A stretch of DNA of 64,000 bases from Roseateles oligotrophus (GCF_014204525.1 NZ_JACHLP010000012.1:62001-126000), one strand, 5' to 3'; shown: positions 24,092 through 33,483, counted from the first letter of the stretch. Translations and numbers: made by a program. The notes: generated by a model from the letters alone, not told the origin.

Positions 24092-24454
24092 ATGCCAACA
24101 CAAACCGAAATTTCCAGAGCAAGAAAGTTGCTCCTCTTGATGCCCCTCATCTTTCTTGGCGGCAGTTGCATCGGGTGGTTCATCACGTTGCCGTACTACA
24201 AGACTGACGTGCGGGCTTACATGGTTGTGGGCTGGCTGGTCATTCTCTCTAGCGTTTTTTCTCCTCTGTTTATCTTGGGGCGGTGTGCCACGTTGCTAGG
24301 TGCAAGCTGGATCTACTTCGGTTTGCTGCCGATCTTGTTCATTCCCATTGCGCCTGCAATTTCTTGGCTTGCCCTGTGGCAGCGGCAATCTAGGCTGGCT
24401 TCCGAGCGGGCTGAGCCTCGCGCACAAGAGATTCCAAGTGGCCAAGATGTCTAA
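24092..24454 (+). CDS. Hypothetical small membrane protein
   Basis: The 120-residue protein has three or four hydrophobic helices (LLLLMPLIFLGGSCIGWFI, YMVVGWLVILSSVFSPLFIL, ASWIYFGLLPILFIPIAPAI) and a polar C-terminal tail. No family was recognised. Codon use is less GC-rich than the core genes, consistent with an accessory gene. A second small membrane protein follows in the same direction. Confidence 0.5.
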   Translation: MPTQTEISRARKLLLLMPLIFLGGSCIGWFITLPYYKTDVRAYMVVGWLVILSSVFSPLFILGRCATLLGASWIYFGLLPILFIPIAPAISWLALWQRQSRLASERAEPRAQEIPSGQDV

Positions 24455-24501
24455 CCTTATGTTGTAGCCGACGACTTGCGGTGCTGCTGAGTTTGTATGT
24501 T

Positions 24502-24918
24502 ATGTATCTAGATCGAATGCAACCATCTTCAATTTTCCGTAGCGGCGAGAAGGTGTTGGACGCTGTTTCGGAGTCCTTCTCGCCAAGGTGTGGTGCGTCT
24601 TCGGCAGAGATCCGAAAGAACGGGCTTCTCTGCCTTGGCATTGGTCTTCTGTGTTTTGTCATTGGCGGGTCGCTAATCTTTGTTGCGCCCAGTATTCCTG
24701 CCCTGGCGATGCTGCCGGCAGTGCTTTCGTATGCCTTCGTGATCGTTGGTGCATATCGAGCGGTACTCGGGAAGACCCCTGAGTCCGCGCATCCCGGAGA
24801 GCTCTCGATCAAACGCATTGCGTTCGCCGTCGTGACGATCGTTTTTCTGTTTGTGGCGCTGGGCGGTCTGATGTACCTTGGAAACTTCCTGTATGAGCTC
24901 TTGCAGCCAGCCGCCTAA
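24502..24918 (+). CDS. Hypothetical small membrane protein
   Basis: The 138-residue protein has three likely membrane helices (GLLCLGIGLLCFVIGGSLIF, LAMLPAVLSYAFVIVGAY, IAFAVVTIVFLFVALGGLMYL) after a short polar N-terminus. No family was recognised. The start is uncertain: GTG 24481, ATG 24502 or ATG 24517, all without a clear ribosome-binding site. The stop overlaps the edge of the right-hand composite repeat, just as the gene at 19699-20130 ends next to the left-hand copy. Confidence 0.5.
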   Translation: MYLDRMQPSSIFRSGEKVLDAVSESFSPRCGASSAEIRKNGLLCLGIGLLCFVIGGSLIFVAPSIPALAMLPAVLSYAFVIVGAYRAVLGKTPESAHPGELSIKRIAFAVVTIVFLFVALGGLMYLGNFLYELLQPAA

Positions 24919-25197
24919 CCCTTTTACAGGGACTTCCCGGTTAATCAAGCGGATTGACGTGGGCAGTAGTCGATAGTCGCCTTTGCTGCTTCCCTCAAGA
25001 CGTGAGTTCGGGTAGACAGTACGGGTAGACAGGGTCAGGTCTTAAATTTCACGGGTAGACAGGGTCAGGTCTTAAATTTCAAGTCCCTTCCGCTCACCAC
25101 GAAAGTTCGCAGGTCGGGTTGGCGAAAGCGTAAGCAGATGGCTACTCATCGTGCTGCTGAGGCGTCGGGTTTCGCTGCGCGAACCCGACCTACAACT
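24911..25197 (+). repeat. Composite repeat, right copy (REP-containing)
   Basis: Begins CGCCTAACCCTTTTACAGGG and ends in the same REP pair as the left copy at 20148-20340. It contains an exact tandem duplication of 30 bases at 25021-25050 and 25051-25080 (ACGGGTAGACAGGGTCAGG...), absent from the left copy. The REP half-sites are at 25109-25130 and 25163-25195. Confidence 0.8.
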
Positions 25198-25205
25198 TTC
25201 TGTAG

Positions 25206-28200
25206 CTAACGTTGAATTCGCATTGAGTCTTCAAAGGCGGCTTGCTGGCTCAAGCAACGTTGCCGCAGCAGCTCCGCCCCAAAAGCCTCGGCATGCGCCA
25301 GGGCCTGGGCCAGGCTTGCGCGTACCGCAGCGTCCTCAACCCGGCTCAGCTGCAGGCCCAGCGCGCGCATGCGCCAGAGCTCGGGCAGCAGGTAGAACTC
25401 CTGGCGCTGCTGCGCCATGGCCAAAGCCCGCACGATGTTTTGCAGGGCCGGCTCGGCCAGGCCCAGCTGCAATTGAGCTTCGATCAAGAAGGACAGAAAG
25501 GTGGCCTCGGTGCTGGGCATGGCCACGGCCGAGGCGGCACAGGCCGCTTCGATGAGCCCCAGGCCCGCGGGCTCGCCGCGCTGGCATTGCGTCCAGCCCA
25601 GCACCAGATCGGCCACCACCCGCCACAGCGCCATGCCGTGGCGCTCGCTCAGCTCTGCCAGTTCGCGGGCATAGGTTTCGGCGGCGCCCAGTTCGCGCAG
25701 ATGGCGCTGCAGCACGGCGACGATGGCCAGGCTGAATCCCAGCGTCTGCACATGGCCCAGGGCGCGGGCCTGGGCCAGGCCTTCGCGGGCCTGGGCCTGG
25801 GCGGCCTCGGCCTGGCCTGTTAGGGCCAGCGGCCAGCTCAGCAGGGTGCGGGCGGTGATGCCGCCATGCTCGCCGTAACGGCCGGTCAGCAGGGTGGGCG
25901 CGAGGCGCTGGCCGGCTTCGGCGGCCTCGCGCAGGGCCTGGCTGGCGGCCGCCAGCTGGCCGGCGAAGAACAGGTTGTTGCCCAGGGCATAACTGGCTTG
26001 TACGGCGGCAGCGGCATCGTGGTCCTGCGCGGCCACCCGGCCCAGCTCGGCCGCCAAATCCAGCGCCGATGCTTCGCCCGGCCCGCTGCGGCTGCCCAGC
26101 CACAGGCCCCACATGGCCTGAAAGCGCAGGCCCCGGCCGCGTTCGGGGGCTTGCAGGCAAGCGTCCAGCGCTTGGGCGTAGCAGCTGCGTGCCGCCGCCG
26201 AGCCATAGCCTTGCAGGGTCAGCAGGCAGTGGCCCAGGCCCAGCAGCAGGGGGGCGCGCAGGCGTTCGGCCAGGGCGGGGTCGGCATTGGCATTGGCATT
26301 GGCAGCGGCCGGCCATTGCAGGGCGACCAGGCCTTGTTCGAACAGATGGCGGGCCTCGACCTGGGCCGATTGCGCGGCGGCGCGTTCGGCCGCCTGCAGC
26401 CAGTAGTGGGCGGCGGCCGGGTCCTGGGCGGCGTGCAGATGGCGGGCCAGGGCCTCGGGGGCCTCGGCGGCACGGGCGGCGTAGCGGTCCATCAGCGCGT
26501 CGGCCGCGCGGCGGTGCAGGGCGCGGCGTTCGGCCGGGGCCAGGGTCTCCAGGGCGGCCTCGCGCAGCAGGGCGTGGCGGAACTGCCAGACCCCGCTGAC
26601 GCTCAATTGCAGCAGACCCGCGTGCTGTAGCTGGCTCAGGCCTTGATCCAGCTGGGCCGCGCTCAGGCCGAGCAGGGCTTGCAGCAGCTCGGGCTCCCAG
26701 CCGCTGCCCAGCAGGGCCGCGCCCTGGGCCAGGTGTTTGGCCAGCGGGGGCAGTTGGTCCAGGCGCGCGGCGAGCAGGTCCCACAAGGTGGCGGGAATCT
26801 GCTCGCCGCCGGCCCGGCCCTGGGCCAGGTGCCAGGAGCGGGCCAGTTCCTCGGCAAACAAGGGCACGCCGTCGGCGCGCTGCAGGATCTCGCGGCGTGG
26901 CTCGGCGCCGCTGGGCGCGTGGGCCAGCTGGGCGATCAGCTGCGCCATCTGCGCGGCCGGCAGGCTGTGCAGCTGCAGCTGCAGGGACAGCTGGGGCCGC
27001 AGCTCCGCGGGCGGGGCCAAGCGCGAGCTGAGCAGCAGCAGGCCGGGCAGGGCCTGGGCGCTGGCGCGGGCCAGATGCAGGGCCAGCAGTTCCAGCGTGG
27101 AGGGGTCGGCCCAGTGCAGGTCTTCCAGGATCAGCAGCTGGCGCTGGCCCTGGGCCATGCGCTCGAACAGCGTGCTCAGCAGGCCCAGCAGCTGGCGTTT
27201 GTGCAGGGGTTCGATGAGCGGGGGGCTCTGCGTGCTTTGTGGCTGCAGCAGCTGGCTCAGCAGGGCGCGGTGGTGGGGGCTGTCCAGCCCGGCTTGTTGC
27301 AGCAGGGCTTGCAGGCCTTGCTCGGCCTGGGCTTCGCTGCAGTCCGCGGGCAGGCTGCGGCGCAGCAGGGCGACGATGGGTTGCAAGGGGCTGTGCAAGG
27401 TCTCGGGCCGGCATTGCAGCTGCAGCACGCGCGGCCCTTGCAGGGCGGGTGCTGCCGCATGGGCGGCCTGGCGCAGGGCCTGCAGCAAACGGGTCTTGCC
27501 CAGGCCGGGCTCGCCTTGCAGCCAGACGGCGCGGGCCTGGCCTTCGGCCTCGGCCCATTGCTGCAGCAAGGCCGCCAGCTCGGCCTCGCGGCCGACCATG
27601 GGCAGCAGCTGGCGCAGCAGCTCGGCCCGGCCGCCGGGGCCGCTGCTCAGCAGGGCGGCGCTGCCGTCGGGCGCGGCGGGCTCGAAGCGGTGGTGGCGCT
27701 CGCTTTGCTGGCACAGCTCGGCGCTGACCTGGGCCCGGCCTGCGTCGGCCAGCAAGGCCAGTCTGCGGGCCTGGCGGGAGATGGCGCCGACGCCGTCCGG
27801 CGAGGCCTGCTCGGGTGCCGCATGCACCCAGCCCGCATGCAGGCCCAGGCGCAGATCCAGGCATGGCTCGCGCGGCAGGCGCAGCAGCTGCCACGCGGCC
27901 GACAGGGCCAGGCGCGGCGCCTGCTCCAGCGCCTGCGGGTGGCCGAAAAAGGCCAGCAACTCGCCGCCCTCGGCTCTTTGCACATGGGCGCCCTGGGCCA
28001 GCAAAAGCTCGCGCGCCTGGCTCAGCTGCCGCTGCATCTGACGGGCTATTTGCTCGGAGGCCAGGGACTCCTCGGCCTGGGCTTGCAGGGCCTCAATCAG
28101 GCCCCATTCGCAGGCCAGGGCGACGACGCGGCGGCGCTCGGGCCGGGCCGGCAGGGGCGGCTCGGCCGGCCCGGCCTGGGCCTGGCGCAGCTGCCGGGCC

Positions 28201-28967
28201 AGGGCCTGGGTTTCTTCTTGCGGCTGGGCCTTCAGTTCGCCGTGCAGCCGGGCGCGGAAGCGTTCGAACAAGGCCAGCGCCTCGCCCGTCTGCGCCGGCC
28301 CGGCCAGGTGCATGCAGCGGCGCAGCGCGGCCTCGCACCAGGGGTCCAGGGCCAGGCATTGGTGGGCGCTGGCGAGGGCGGCGGCGCTGTCGCCGTCTTC
28401 CTCCTGCAACTGGGCCAGGGCTTGCAGGCTGCGCAAGGCCTGGCGCTGCAAGGCCTCGCGGCGCGGCGCCAGCCATTGCTCGAAGCCGGGGGCCTCGCTC
28501 AGGGCCAGGCCGGCCAGCAAGGGGCCGCGGTAGAGGCTCTGGCATTGCTGCAAGGCCTGGCGGCGGGCCTCGCGCTGGGGGCTGGTGGCGTCCAGCTGGG
28601 CCTGGGCAAAGTCCTGGCAGTCCAGGCTCAGGCCCTCGTGCAGCAGCTGCACTTGTTTTTTGTCGGCCGGCAGGCTGGGTTGCAGGCCCAGGCCGTCCAG
28701 GCAGCGGCGCAGATCGAACAGGGCGCGGCGCAGATTGGCGCGGGCCTGGGGCAGGGCCGAGTCGGGCCACAGGGTTTCGGCCAGGCCCTCGCGCTGCAAG
28801 GGCCCGGTTTGCAGGGCCAGCATGGCCAGCAGGGCGCGCGCCTTGTCGTAGGGCAGGGCCTGCGGTTCGCCTTGCGCGTTGCAAAGCTCGAAGCCGCCCA
28901 GCAGCCGCAGCCGCGGGCGCGCGTGCGGCGTGTCCGGGGCTGCGGCTGTGGGGGACTGGGCGGGCAT
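25206..28967 (-). CDS. Large SARP-type regulator: BTAD, cyclase-like, AAA ATPase, TPR
   Basis: The 1253-residue protein has an N-terminal winged helix (about 18-110) and BTAD helical domain (about 115-260). A degenerate class III nucleotide-cyclase-like region (about 280-430; LDLRLGLHAGWVH) follows, then a STAND-type ATPase with Walker A GEPGLGKTR (about 485-493) and Walker B LLILEDLHWAD. The C-terminal half (about 780-1253) is TPR-like helical repeats. Such proteins integrate a signal through the TPR/ATPase and activate transcription. It lies 110 bases downstream of, and co-directional with, a FecA-type receptor gene. The cyclase region lacks obvious metal Asp residues, so it is probably not catalytic. 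Confidence 0.85.
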   Translation of the reverse strand: MPAQSPTAAAPDTPHARPRLRLLGGFELCNAQGEPQALPYDKARALLAMLALQTGPLQREGLAETLWPDSALPQARANLRRALFDLRRCLDGLGLQPSLPADKKQVQLLHEGLSLDCQDFAQAQLDATSPQREARRQALQQCQSLYRGPLLAGLALSEAPGFEQWLAPRREALQRQALRSLQALAQLQEEDGDSAAALASAHQCLALDPWCEAALRRCMHLAGPAQTGEALALFERFRARLHGELKAQPQEETQALARQLRQAQAGPAEPPLPARPERRRVVALACEWGLIEALQAQAEESLASEQIARQMQRQLSQARELLLAQGAHVQRAEGGELLAFFGHPQALEQAPRLALSAAWQLLRLPREPCLDLRLGLHAGWVHAAPEQASPDGVGAISRQARRLALLADAGRAQVSAELCQQSERHHRFEPAAPDGSAALLSSGPGGRAELLRQLLPMVGREAELAALLQQWAEAEGQARAVWLQGEPGLGKTRLLQALRQAAHAAAPALQGPRVLQLQCRPETLHSPLQPIVALLRRSLPADCSEAQAEQGLQALLQQAGLDSPHHRALLSQLLQPQSTQSPPLIEPLHKRQLLGLLSTLFERMAQGQRQLLILEDLHWADPSTLELLALHLARASAQALPGLLLLSSRLAPPAELRPQLSLQLQLHSLPAAQMAQLIAQLAHAPSGAEPRREILQRADGVPLFAEELARSWHLAQGRAGGEQIPATLWDLLAARLDQLPPLAKHLAQGAALLGSGWEPELLQALLGLSAAQLDQGLSQLQHAGLLQLSVSGVWQFRHALLREAALETLAPAERRALHRRAADALMDRYAARAAEAPEALARHLHAAQDPAAAHYWLQAAERAAAQSAQVEARHLFEQGLVALQWPAAANANANADPALAERLRAPLLLGLGHCLLTLQGYGSAAARSCYAQALDACLQAPERGRGLRFQAMWGLWLGSRSGPGEASALDLAAELGRVAAQDHDAAAAVQASYALGNNLFFAGQLAAASQALREAAEAGQRLAPTLLTGRYGEHGGITARTLLSWPLALTGQAEAAQAQAREGLAQARALGHVQTLGFSLAIVAVLQRHLRELGAAETYARELAELSERHGMALWRVVADLVLGWTQCQRGEPAGLGLIEAACAASAVAMPSTEATFLSFLIEAQLQLGLAEPALQNIVRALAMAQQRQEFYLLPELWRMRALGLQLSRVEDAAVRASLAQALAHAEAFGAELLRQRCLSQQAAFEDSMRIQR

Positions 28968-29077
28968 GGGTGTGCAGGGTTAGGGCGGCGTCGAGGCGCG
29001 AGTATGCCTGGGCACGTGCAGGCGCCCGCTGCCTGCCTTTCGCTGCACTTCCCTGGGTCGAGTTGGCTTGCCGCCGT

Positions 29078-31510
29078 TCAGAAGCGGTATTTGGCGCTGA
29101 GCGTGGCGTTGCGTTCCATGCCCATATAGGTCGAGCCCCAGGCGCGCGACTGCACATATTTCTTGTTCAGCGCATTCGACACATTCAGGGCCAGGCGCAG
29201 GGCGCCGCGGTCGTAATAGACGGACAGGTCGGCCAGATCGTAGGCCGGCTGCGGCGCGGCGGTGTTGCTGGCATCGTTCTGGCGCTCGCCCACATGGCGC
29301 CAGCCCACAGCCAGACCCAGGCCATTCAGCTGGCCGCCGAAGCCGCTGTAGTCCAGCCAGGCCGAGGCCATGTGTTTGGGAACCTGAATCGGCGTCTTGC
29401 CCAGGTCGGGGCCGTCGCTGCGCGTCACGATCACATTGTTGTAGGCATAGTTGCCGACCAGGCTCAGGCCCCGGGCGATCTCGCCGCGCGCTTCCAGCTC
29501 CAGGCCGCGCGAGCGGATTTCACCGGTCTGCTTCATGCGCTCCTTGGGGTCGGCCCGGTCCGGCGTCAGGACATTGGACTTGCTCAGCTCGAACAGCGCC
29601 ACCGTCCACAGCGTGCGGCCGTGCTCGGGCGCCACCTTCAGCCCCAACTCGAACTGGCGGCCCAGAGTGGGCACAAAGGGCTTGCCGTTGGAGGCCGTGC
29701 CGCTCTCGGGCTGGAAGGACTCGGCATAGCTGGCATAGGGCGTGACGCCGCCGGCCAGCCGGTAGCTCAGGCCCACACGGCCGGAGAAGGCGCGCGCGTC
29801 GACGCGCACATCGGTCTGGTAGACGGGGTCCTTGACATGAGACTTGCTGCGGTCCCAGCGCCCGCCCAGGTTGAGCAGCCACTGCGGCCCGAGCTGGATC
29901 TGGTCCTGCACATAAAAGCCCAGGTCCTGGCGGCGTTGGCTCTCGTCGCCATCAAGTGTCGTGGGCTCGGGGATGGCCTGGCCATAGATGGGCTGGCGCA
30001 GGTCCAGCGGCGGGGCCTCGGCCGTCCAGCCGAGGCTGCGCCCGCGAAAACCGTTCCAGTCCAGGCCCAGCAACAGCCGGTGCGTCAACGCGCCATGGGC
30101 CAGCCGGCCTTCGAGCTGGGTGTCCAGCTGGGTTTGATCGAAGTTGTTTCGGTGCAGCACGGCCGTGCGGTTCTGGGTGTAGCCGTCTTCCGCCCGACGG
30201 GTCCAGAAGTGATGCTTGCTGCCCTTGGCATGGACCTGGCGGAAGTTCTGGCGCAGCTCCCACTCGGGATTGAAGCGGTGGCGCAGCTGATAGCCCAGCA
30301 ACTGGTGCTTGTTCTTCAGCCAGCTATAGGCCGGCTCGCCTTCGAGCACATGGCTCGGCTCGCCATCGGCGCCGGTGAGATACCAGATATCGTCGCCCGC
30401 GCGGTTGTCCATGGCCTCGGCCAGCAGGGTCAGCGAGGTGTCGGCCGAGGCCTGCCACAGCAGCGAGGGCGCCACATACAGGCGCTTGTTGGCCACGGCC
30501 GCACCGTTGGGGTAGCGGGTCTGCGATTCGCTGTCCAGGCCGGTGGCCACCAGGCGGTAGCTGAGCCGGCCGGCCTCGTCCAGCGCGCCACCCACATCGG
30601 CCATCAATTGCTTGCGCCCGAACGTGCCCAGTTGCACGCCCACCTCGCGCAAGGCCTCGGCGCCGGGCTGCTTGCTGACGCGGTTGACGATGCCGCCGGC
30701 ATCGCCCTGGCCGAACAGCACCGAGGACGGGCCCTTCAGGATCTCGACCCGCTCCAGGCCATAGGTCTCATTGGCGATGACCAGGTCGTAGACATCGCCC
30801 AGCTTGAGCCCGTCGCGGAAATTGCCGCCAGCCTGGGTGCCGAAGCCGCGAATCAGAAACCAGTCGAAGCCCCGGTTCTCGAAGCCGTACTGCTCGGTGG
30901 ACACCCCGGCCGTGTAGCGCAGCGCCTCCTGCACGCTTTGCACATCGCGGGCCTGCAACTCATGCGCAGCGATCACCGAAACGGACTGCGCAATCTCGCT
31001 GATCGCCTGATCCATCTTGCCGCCCGTGGCGCTGCGCTTCGCGGCATAGCCCAGCACCGGGCCGTTGGCGCTTTCCTGCAGGGCGTTGGCGCGAGCCCTC
31101 ACCACCGGCAGGGCCGGCGCATCGGCGGCCGGGCCGGTAGCCGACACCGCTGCCGGCGCGGCGCGCAGCACGTAGACGGCGGGTGCGGCCTCCAGCGCCT
31201 GCAGGCCCGTGCCTTCCAGCAGGCGGGCAAAGCCGGCCGCCGGGGCGAAGCTGCCGTTCAGGCCGGCCGCGCGCCGGCCCGCCACCAGGGTCGGGTCCAG
31301 CTGCACCGACACCCCCGCGCTGGCGGCGAACAAGGCCAGCGCCTCGCCCAGCGGGCCGGCCGGGATGCTGTGTGTTTTGACAGCTATGTTTTGATTGGCG
31401 GCGGGCTGCTGGGCCAGGGCTTGCTGGCCGGCCAGGGCGATGGTGCTCAGGCTCAGCAGGGCCAAGCCGCGGCGCAGGGTGCGCGGGGAATGAGGGAGGG
31501 AAGCAAACAT
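29078..31510 (-). CDS. FecA-type TonB-dependent siderophore receptor with STN domain (module 1)
   Basis: The 810-residue receptor has a signal peptide (LRRGLALLSLSTIALAGQQALA), an STN signalling domain (about 45-125; HSIPAGPLGEALALFAASAGVSV), a plug (about 165-290; RVEILKGPSSVLFGQGDAGGIVNRVSK) and a barrel ending in NATLSAKYRF. STN domains contact a FecR anti-sigma factor in the periplasm; fecR and fecI lie directly upstream. The family imports ferric siderophores. The ATG at 31510 starts the signal peptide; the frame is open to 31567. Confidence 0.93.
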   Translation of the reverse strand: MFASLPHSPRTLRRGLALLSLSTIALAGQQALAQQPAANQNIAVKTHSIPAGPLGEALALFAASAGVSVQLDPTLVAGRRAAGLNGSFAPAAGFARLLEGTGLQALEAAPAVYVLRAAPAAVSATGPAADAPALPVVRARANALQESANGPVLGYAAKRSATGGKMDQAISEIAQSVSVIAAHELQARDVQSVQEALRYTAGVSTEQYGFENRGFDWFLIRGFGTQAGGNFRDGLKLGDVYDLVIANETYGLERVEILKGPSSVLFGQGDAGGIVNRVSKQPGAEALREVGVQLGTFGRKQLMADVGGALDEAGRLSYRLVATGLDSESQTRYPNGAAVANKRLYVAPSLLWQASADTSLTLLAEAMDNRAGDDIWYLTGADGEPSHVLEGEPAYSWLKNKHQLLGYQLRHRFNPEWELRQNFRQVHAKGSKHHFWTRRAEDGYTQNRTAVLHRNNFDQTQLDTQLEGRLAHGALTHRLLLGLDWNGFRGRSLGWTAEAPPLDLRQPIYGQAIPEPTTLDGDESQRRQDLGFYVQDQIQLGPQWLLNLGGRWDRSKSHVKDPVYQTDVRVDARAFSGRVGLSYRLAGGVTPYASYAESFQPESGTASNGKPFVPTLGRQFELGLKVAPEHGRTLWTVALFELSKSNVLTPDRADPKERMKQTGEIRSRGLELEARGEIARGLSLVGNYAYNNVIVTRSDGPDLGKTPIQVPKHMASAWLDYSGFGGQLNGLGLAVGWRHVGERQNDASNTAAPQPAYDLADLSVYYDRGALRLALNVSNALNKKYVQSRAWGSTYMGMERNATLSAKYRF

Positions 31511-31598
31511 GAAGGGATCTGAGCTTTCGTGAAATGGTGGGTACTCCAAGCCATGACACGGGGGCACAGAGAAAGGGGACAGCCGTCGGCGAAAAAAG

Positions 31599-32558
31599 TT
31601 AGCGTGCCGCCAGCGTGACCCACCAGCGCGTGCGCCGCACGACCCGCAGCGGCAGGGTCAGGGGCAGGGCGTCCAGCACGGCGTCGATGCGGTCGAGCTG
31701 GAAGGCGCCGCTGATGCGCAGCCCGGCCACAGCCGGCTCGCAGCGCAAGAGGCCGGGGCGGTGGCGGGACAGCTCGGCTGCGAACTCGTCCAGCCGCATC
31801 TCGTGGGCGAACAGCAGGCCGCGCGTCCAGGCCGCCGCCTGGGCTGCGGCCGGTTGCGGCGCCTGCGCGCCATCGTTGCTGAAAACACTTTGCTGGCCGG
31901 CTTGCAGCACGCGCACAGCGCCCTGGCTGGGGCTGATTTCCACCGCTCCCTGCTCCACCAGCAGCAGGGTTTGCGCCCCGCTCAACTCGCGCACCAGAAA
32001 GCGCGTGCCCAGCGCCCGCAGCCGGCCCTGGGCCGTGTCCACCAGGAAGGGGCGCTGCAGGCCGGGGTCGGCGGCGGTATCGACCCGGATCTCGCCCCGG
32101 CGCAGCGCGATGCGGCGCTCGCTGGCGCCGAAGTGCAGCGTGATGGCCGTGTCGGTATTGAGGTGCAGCTGGCTGCCGTCCGGCAGCCGCAGCTCGCGGC
32201 GCTGGCCGATGGCGCTGCTGTATTCGCCGCTGGTCTCGGGCCACAGCAGCCAGGCCGCCGGTGCGCCGGCCAGCAGGGCCACCAGGCCGCCCAGCGCCTG
32301 GCGGCGCCCCGGGCGCCCGGCCCCGCGTGGCCGGTTCAGCGCCGCCAGCGCCGGGCCGCGCGGCAGCTGGCCCAGGCGCTGGGCTAGGGCCTGGGCGCGC
32401 TGCCAGGCCCGCTCATGCTCGGGGTCAGCGGCGCGCCAGCGTTCGCAGGCCTGCAGCTCGGCCCCGCTCAGCTCACCGCCATGCAAGCGCATCAGCCACT
32501 GCGCCGCCGCCCGGGCCACGGCCCGGTCCAGCGGGCGTGCGTCGGGCTCGGCGCTCAT
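31599..32558 (-). CDS. FecR-family anti-sigma factor (module 1)
   Basis: The 319-residue protein has an N-terminal cytoplasmic domain (AAAQWLMRLHGGELSGAELQACERWRAADPEHERAWQRA), a short hydrophobic segment (ALGGLVALLAGAPAAWLLW, about 95-113) and a periplasmic FecR domain (RELRLPDGSQLHLNTDTAITLHF). The C-terminus is STN-like (DEFAAELSRHRPGLLRCEPAVAGLRISGAF). It transduces the ligand-loaded receptor signal to the sigma factor whose gene it overlaps by ATGA. The receptor gene starts about 90 bases downstream. Confidence 0.93.
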   Translation of the reverse strand: MSAEPDARPLDRAVARAAAQWLMRLHGGELSGAELQACERWRAADPEHERAWQRAQALAQRLGQLPRGPALAALNRPRGAGRPGRRQALGGLVALLAGAPAAWLLWPETSGEYSSAIGQRRELRLPDGSQLHLNTDTAITLHFGASERRIALRRGEIRVDTAADPGLQRPFLVDTAQGRLRALGTRFLVRELSGAQTLLLVEQGAVEISPSQGAVRVLQAGQQSVFSNDGAQAPQPAAAQAAAWTRGLLFAHEMRLDEFAAELSRHRPGLLRCEPAVAGLRISGAFQLDRIDAVLDALPLTLPLRVVRRTRWWVTLAAR

Positions 32559-33103
32559 AAATCCAGCATCAGGCATTCCTCGAAAGCCTGGGCCATATAG
32601 CGCTTGACGCTGCGCACCGTCACGCCCAGCTGCAGGGCGATCTCGGCATAGCTCAGGCCCTCCAGCTGCGATAGCAAAAAGGCGCTGCGCACCTTGGCCG
32701 GCAGGGCGTCCAGCAGGGCATCGATGGCTTGCAGGCTTTGCAGCAGGGCCAGGCGCTGCTCGGGCGAGGCGGCCAGGGGCTCGGGGCTGTGGGCCAGCGC
32801 GGCCAGCCAGGCCTGCTCCAGCGACAGGCGCCGGTAATGGTTGAGCAGCAGCCGGGAGGCCACGGTGCTCAGGTAGGCGCGCGGCTCGCGCAGCTCGGGC
32901 AGGGCAGGCAGGGCGGCGGGGCTGAGCAGCAGGCGCACAAAAGTGTCCTGTGCCAGATCGGCCGCCTGATGCGCATCGCCCAACTTGCGCCGCAACCAGG
33001 CCAGCAACCATCCATGGTGCTGGGCATACAGCTGGCCGAGCTGTTGAGACCCAGGGGCCGGGGTGGCAACAGCTTGGGCGAGGACGGTTGGCACGGCAGA
33101 CAC
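32555..33103 (-). CDS. FecI-type ECF sigma factor (module 1)
   Basis: The 182-residue protein has sigma region 2 (QLYAQHHGWLLAWLRRKLGDAHQAADLAQDTFVRLL) and region 4 (LEGLSYAEIALQLGVTVRSVKRYMAQAFEECL). FecI-type factors activate the adjacent receptor gene when FecR relays a siderophore signal. The start is a GTG at 33103. A Fur box lies about 30 bases upstream, so iron represses the module. It is clearly paralogous to the factor at 38532-39080, sharing QLGQLYAQHHGWLLAWLR. Confidence 0.93.
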   Translation of the reverse strand: MSAVPTVLAQAVATPAPGSQQLGQLYAQHHGWLLAWLRRKLGDAHQAADLAQDTFVRLLLSPAALPALPELREPRAYLSTVASRLLLNHYRRLSLEQAWLAALAHSPEPLAASPEQRLALLQSLQAIDALLDALPAKVRSAFLLSQLEGLSYAEIALQLGVTVRSVKRYMAQAFEECLMLDL

Positions 33104-33133
33104 CCCGGAAAGCGGTGCGCTGCACCTTTGTTA

Positions 33134-33152
33134 AATGAGAATGGGTCGCATT
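33134..33152 (-). promoter_or_regulatory. Fur box of module 1
   Basis: AATGAGAATGGGTCGCATT matches the palindromic form AATGAGAATGATTCTCATT at 16 of 19 positions. It lies between the sigma-factor gene and the divergent vapB gene. Confidence 0.8.
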
Positions 33153-33240
33153 CTATCTGAATGAGCCACATGAACTTTCGCCGGCTCCGCGTTAGAATTT
33201 CTGGCATCTGATGTTTGATGCGTTGTGCAGGGAGACCGTG

Positions 33241-33483
33241 ATGCGAACCACCTTGAGCCTGGATGACGATGTGCTGCTGGTGGCCAAAAGCATGGCCGAG
33301 CGTGAACGCAAAACCTTGGGCGAGGTGATCTCGGCCCTGGCTCGCAAGGCCTTGCAGCCTGAGCCCGGCGCGGGCGCTGCAGCCTCGGCGGCGCGCAACG
33401 GCATTCCCTTGCTGGCGCGCAAGGCGCAGGCCCTGCCGGTGACCCCGGAGCTGGTGAACCAGTTGCGCGAGGAACTGCTGTGA
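33241..33483 (+). CDS. vapB: VapB-type antitoxin (ribbon-helix-helix)
   Basis: The 80-residue protein starts MRTTLSLDDDVLLVAKSMAE, a ribbon-helix-helix DNA-binding fold, with a C-terminal toxin-binding tail. GGGAGA precedes the ATG at 33241. Its stop overlaps the GTG start of the PIN-domain toxin by four bases. Such antitoxins bind and neutralise the toxin and repress their own promoter. Confidence 0.88.
   Translation: MRTTLSLDDDVLLVAKSMAERERKTLGEVISALARKALQPEPGAGAAASAARNGIPLLARKAQALPVTPELVNQLREELL

Noticed and set aside
24449-24919. GCCTAAC/GTCTAAC motifs after small genes (20150, 24449, 24913) resembling integron attC ends
   Set aside because: No matching GTTRRRY core at a plausible distance with a folded attC structure, and two of the motifs are part of the composite repeat.
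26643-29129. Very long open frame antisense to the large SARP-type regulator, and similar long frames opposite the FecA, FecR, SpoIIE and LivH genes
   Set aside because: They are products of high GC content: low-complexity Ala/Arg/Gly/Gln translations with no domains, opposite well-supported genes.
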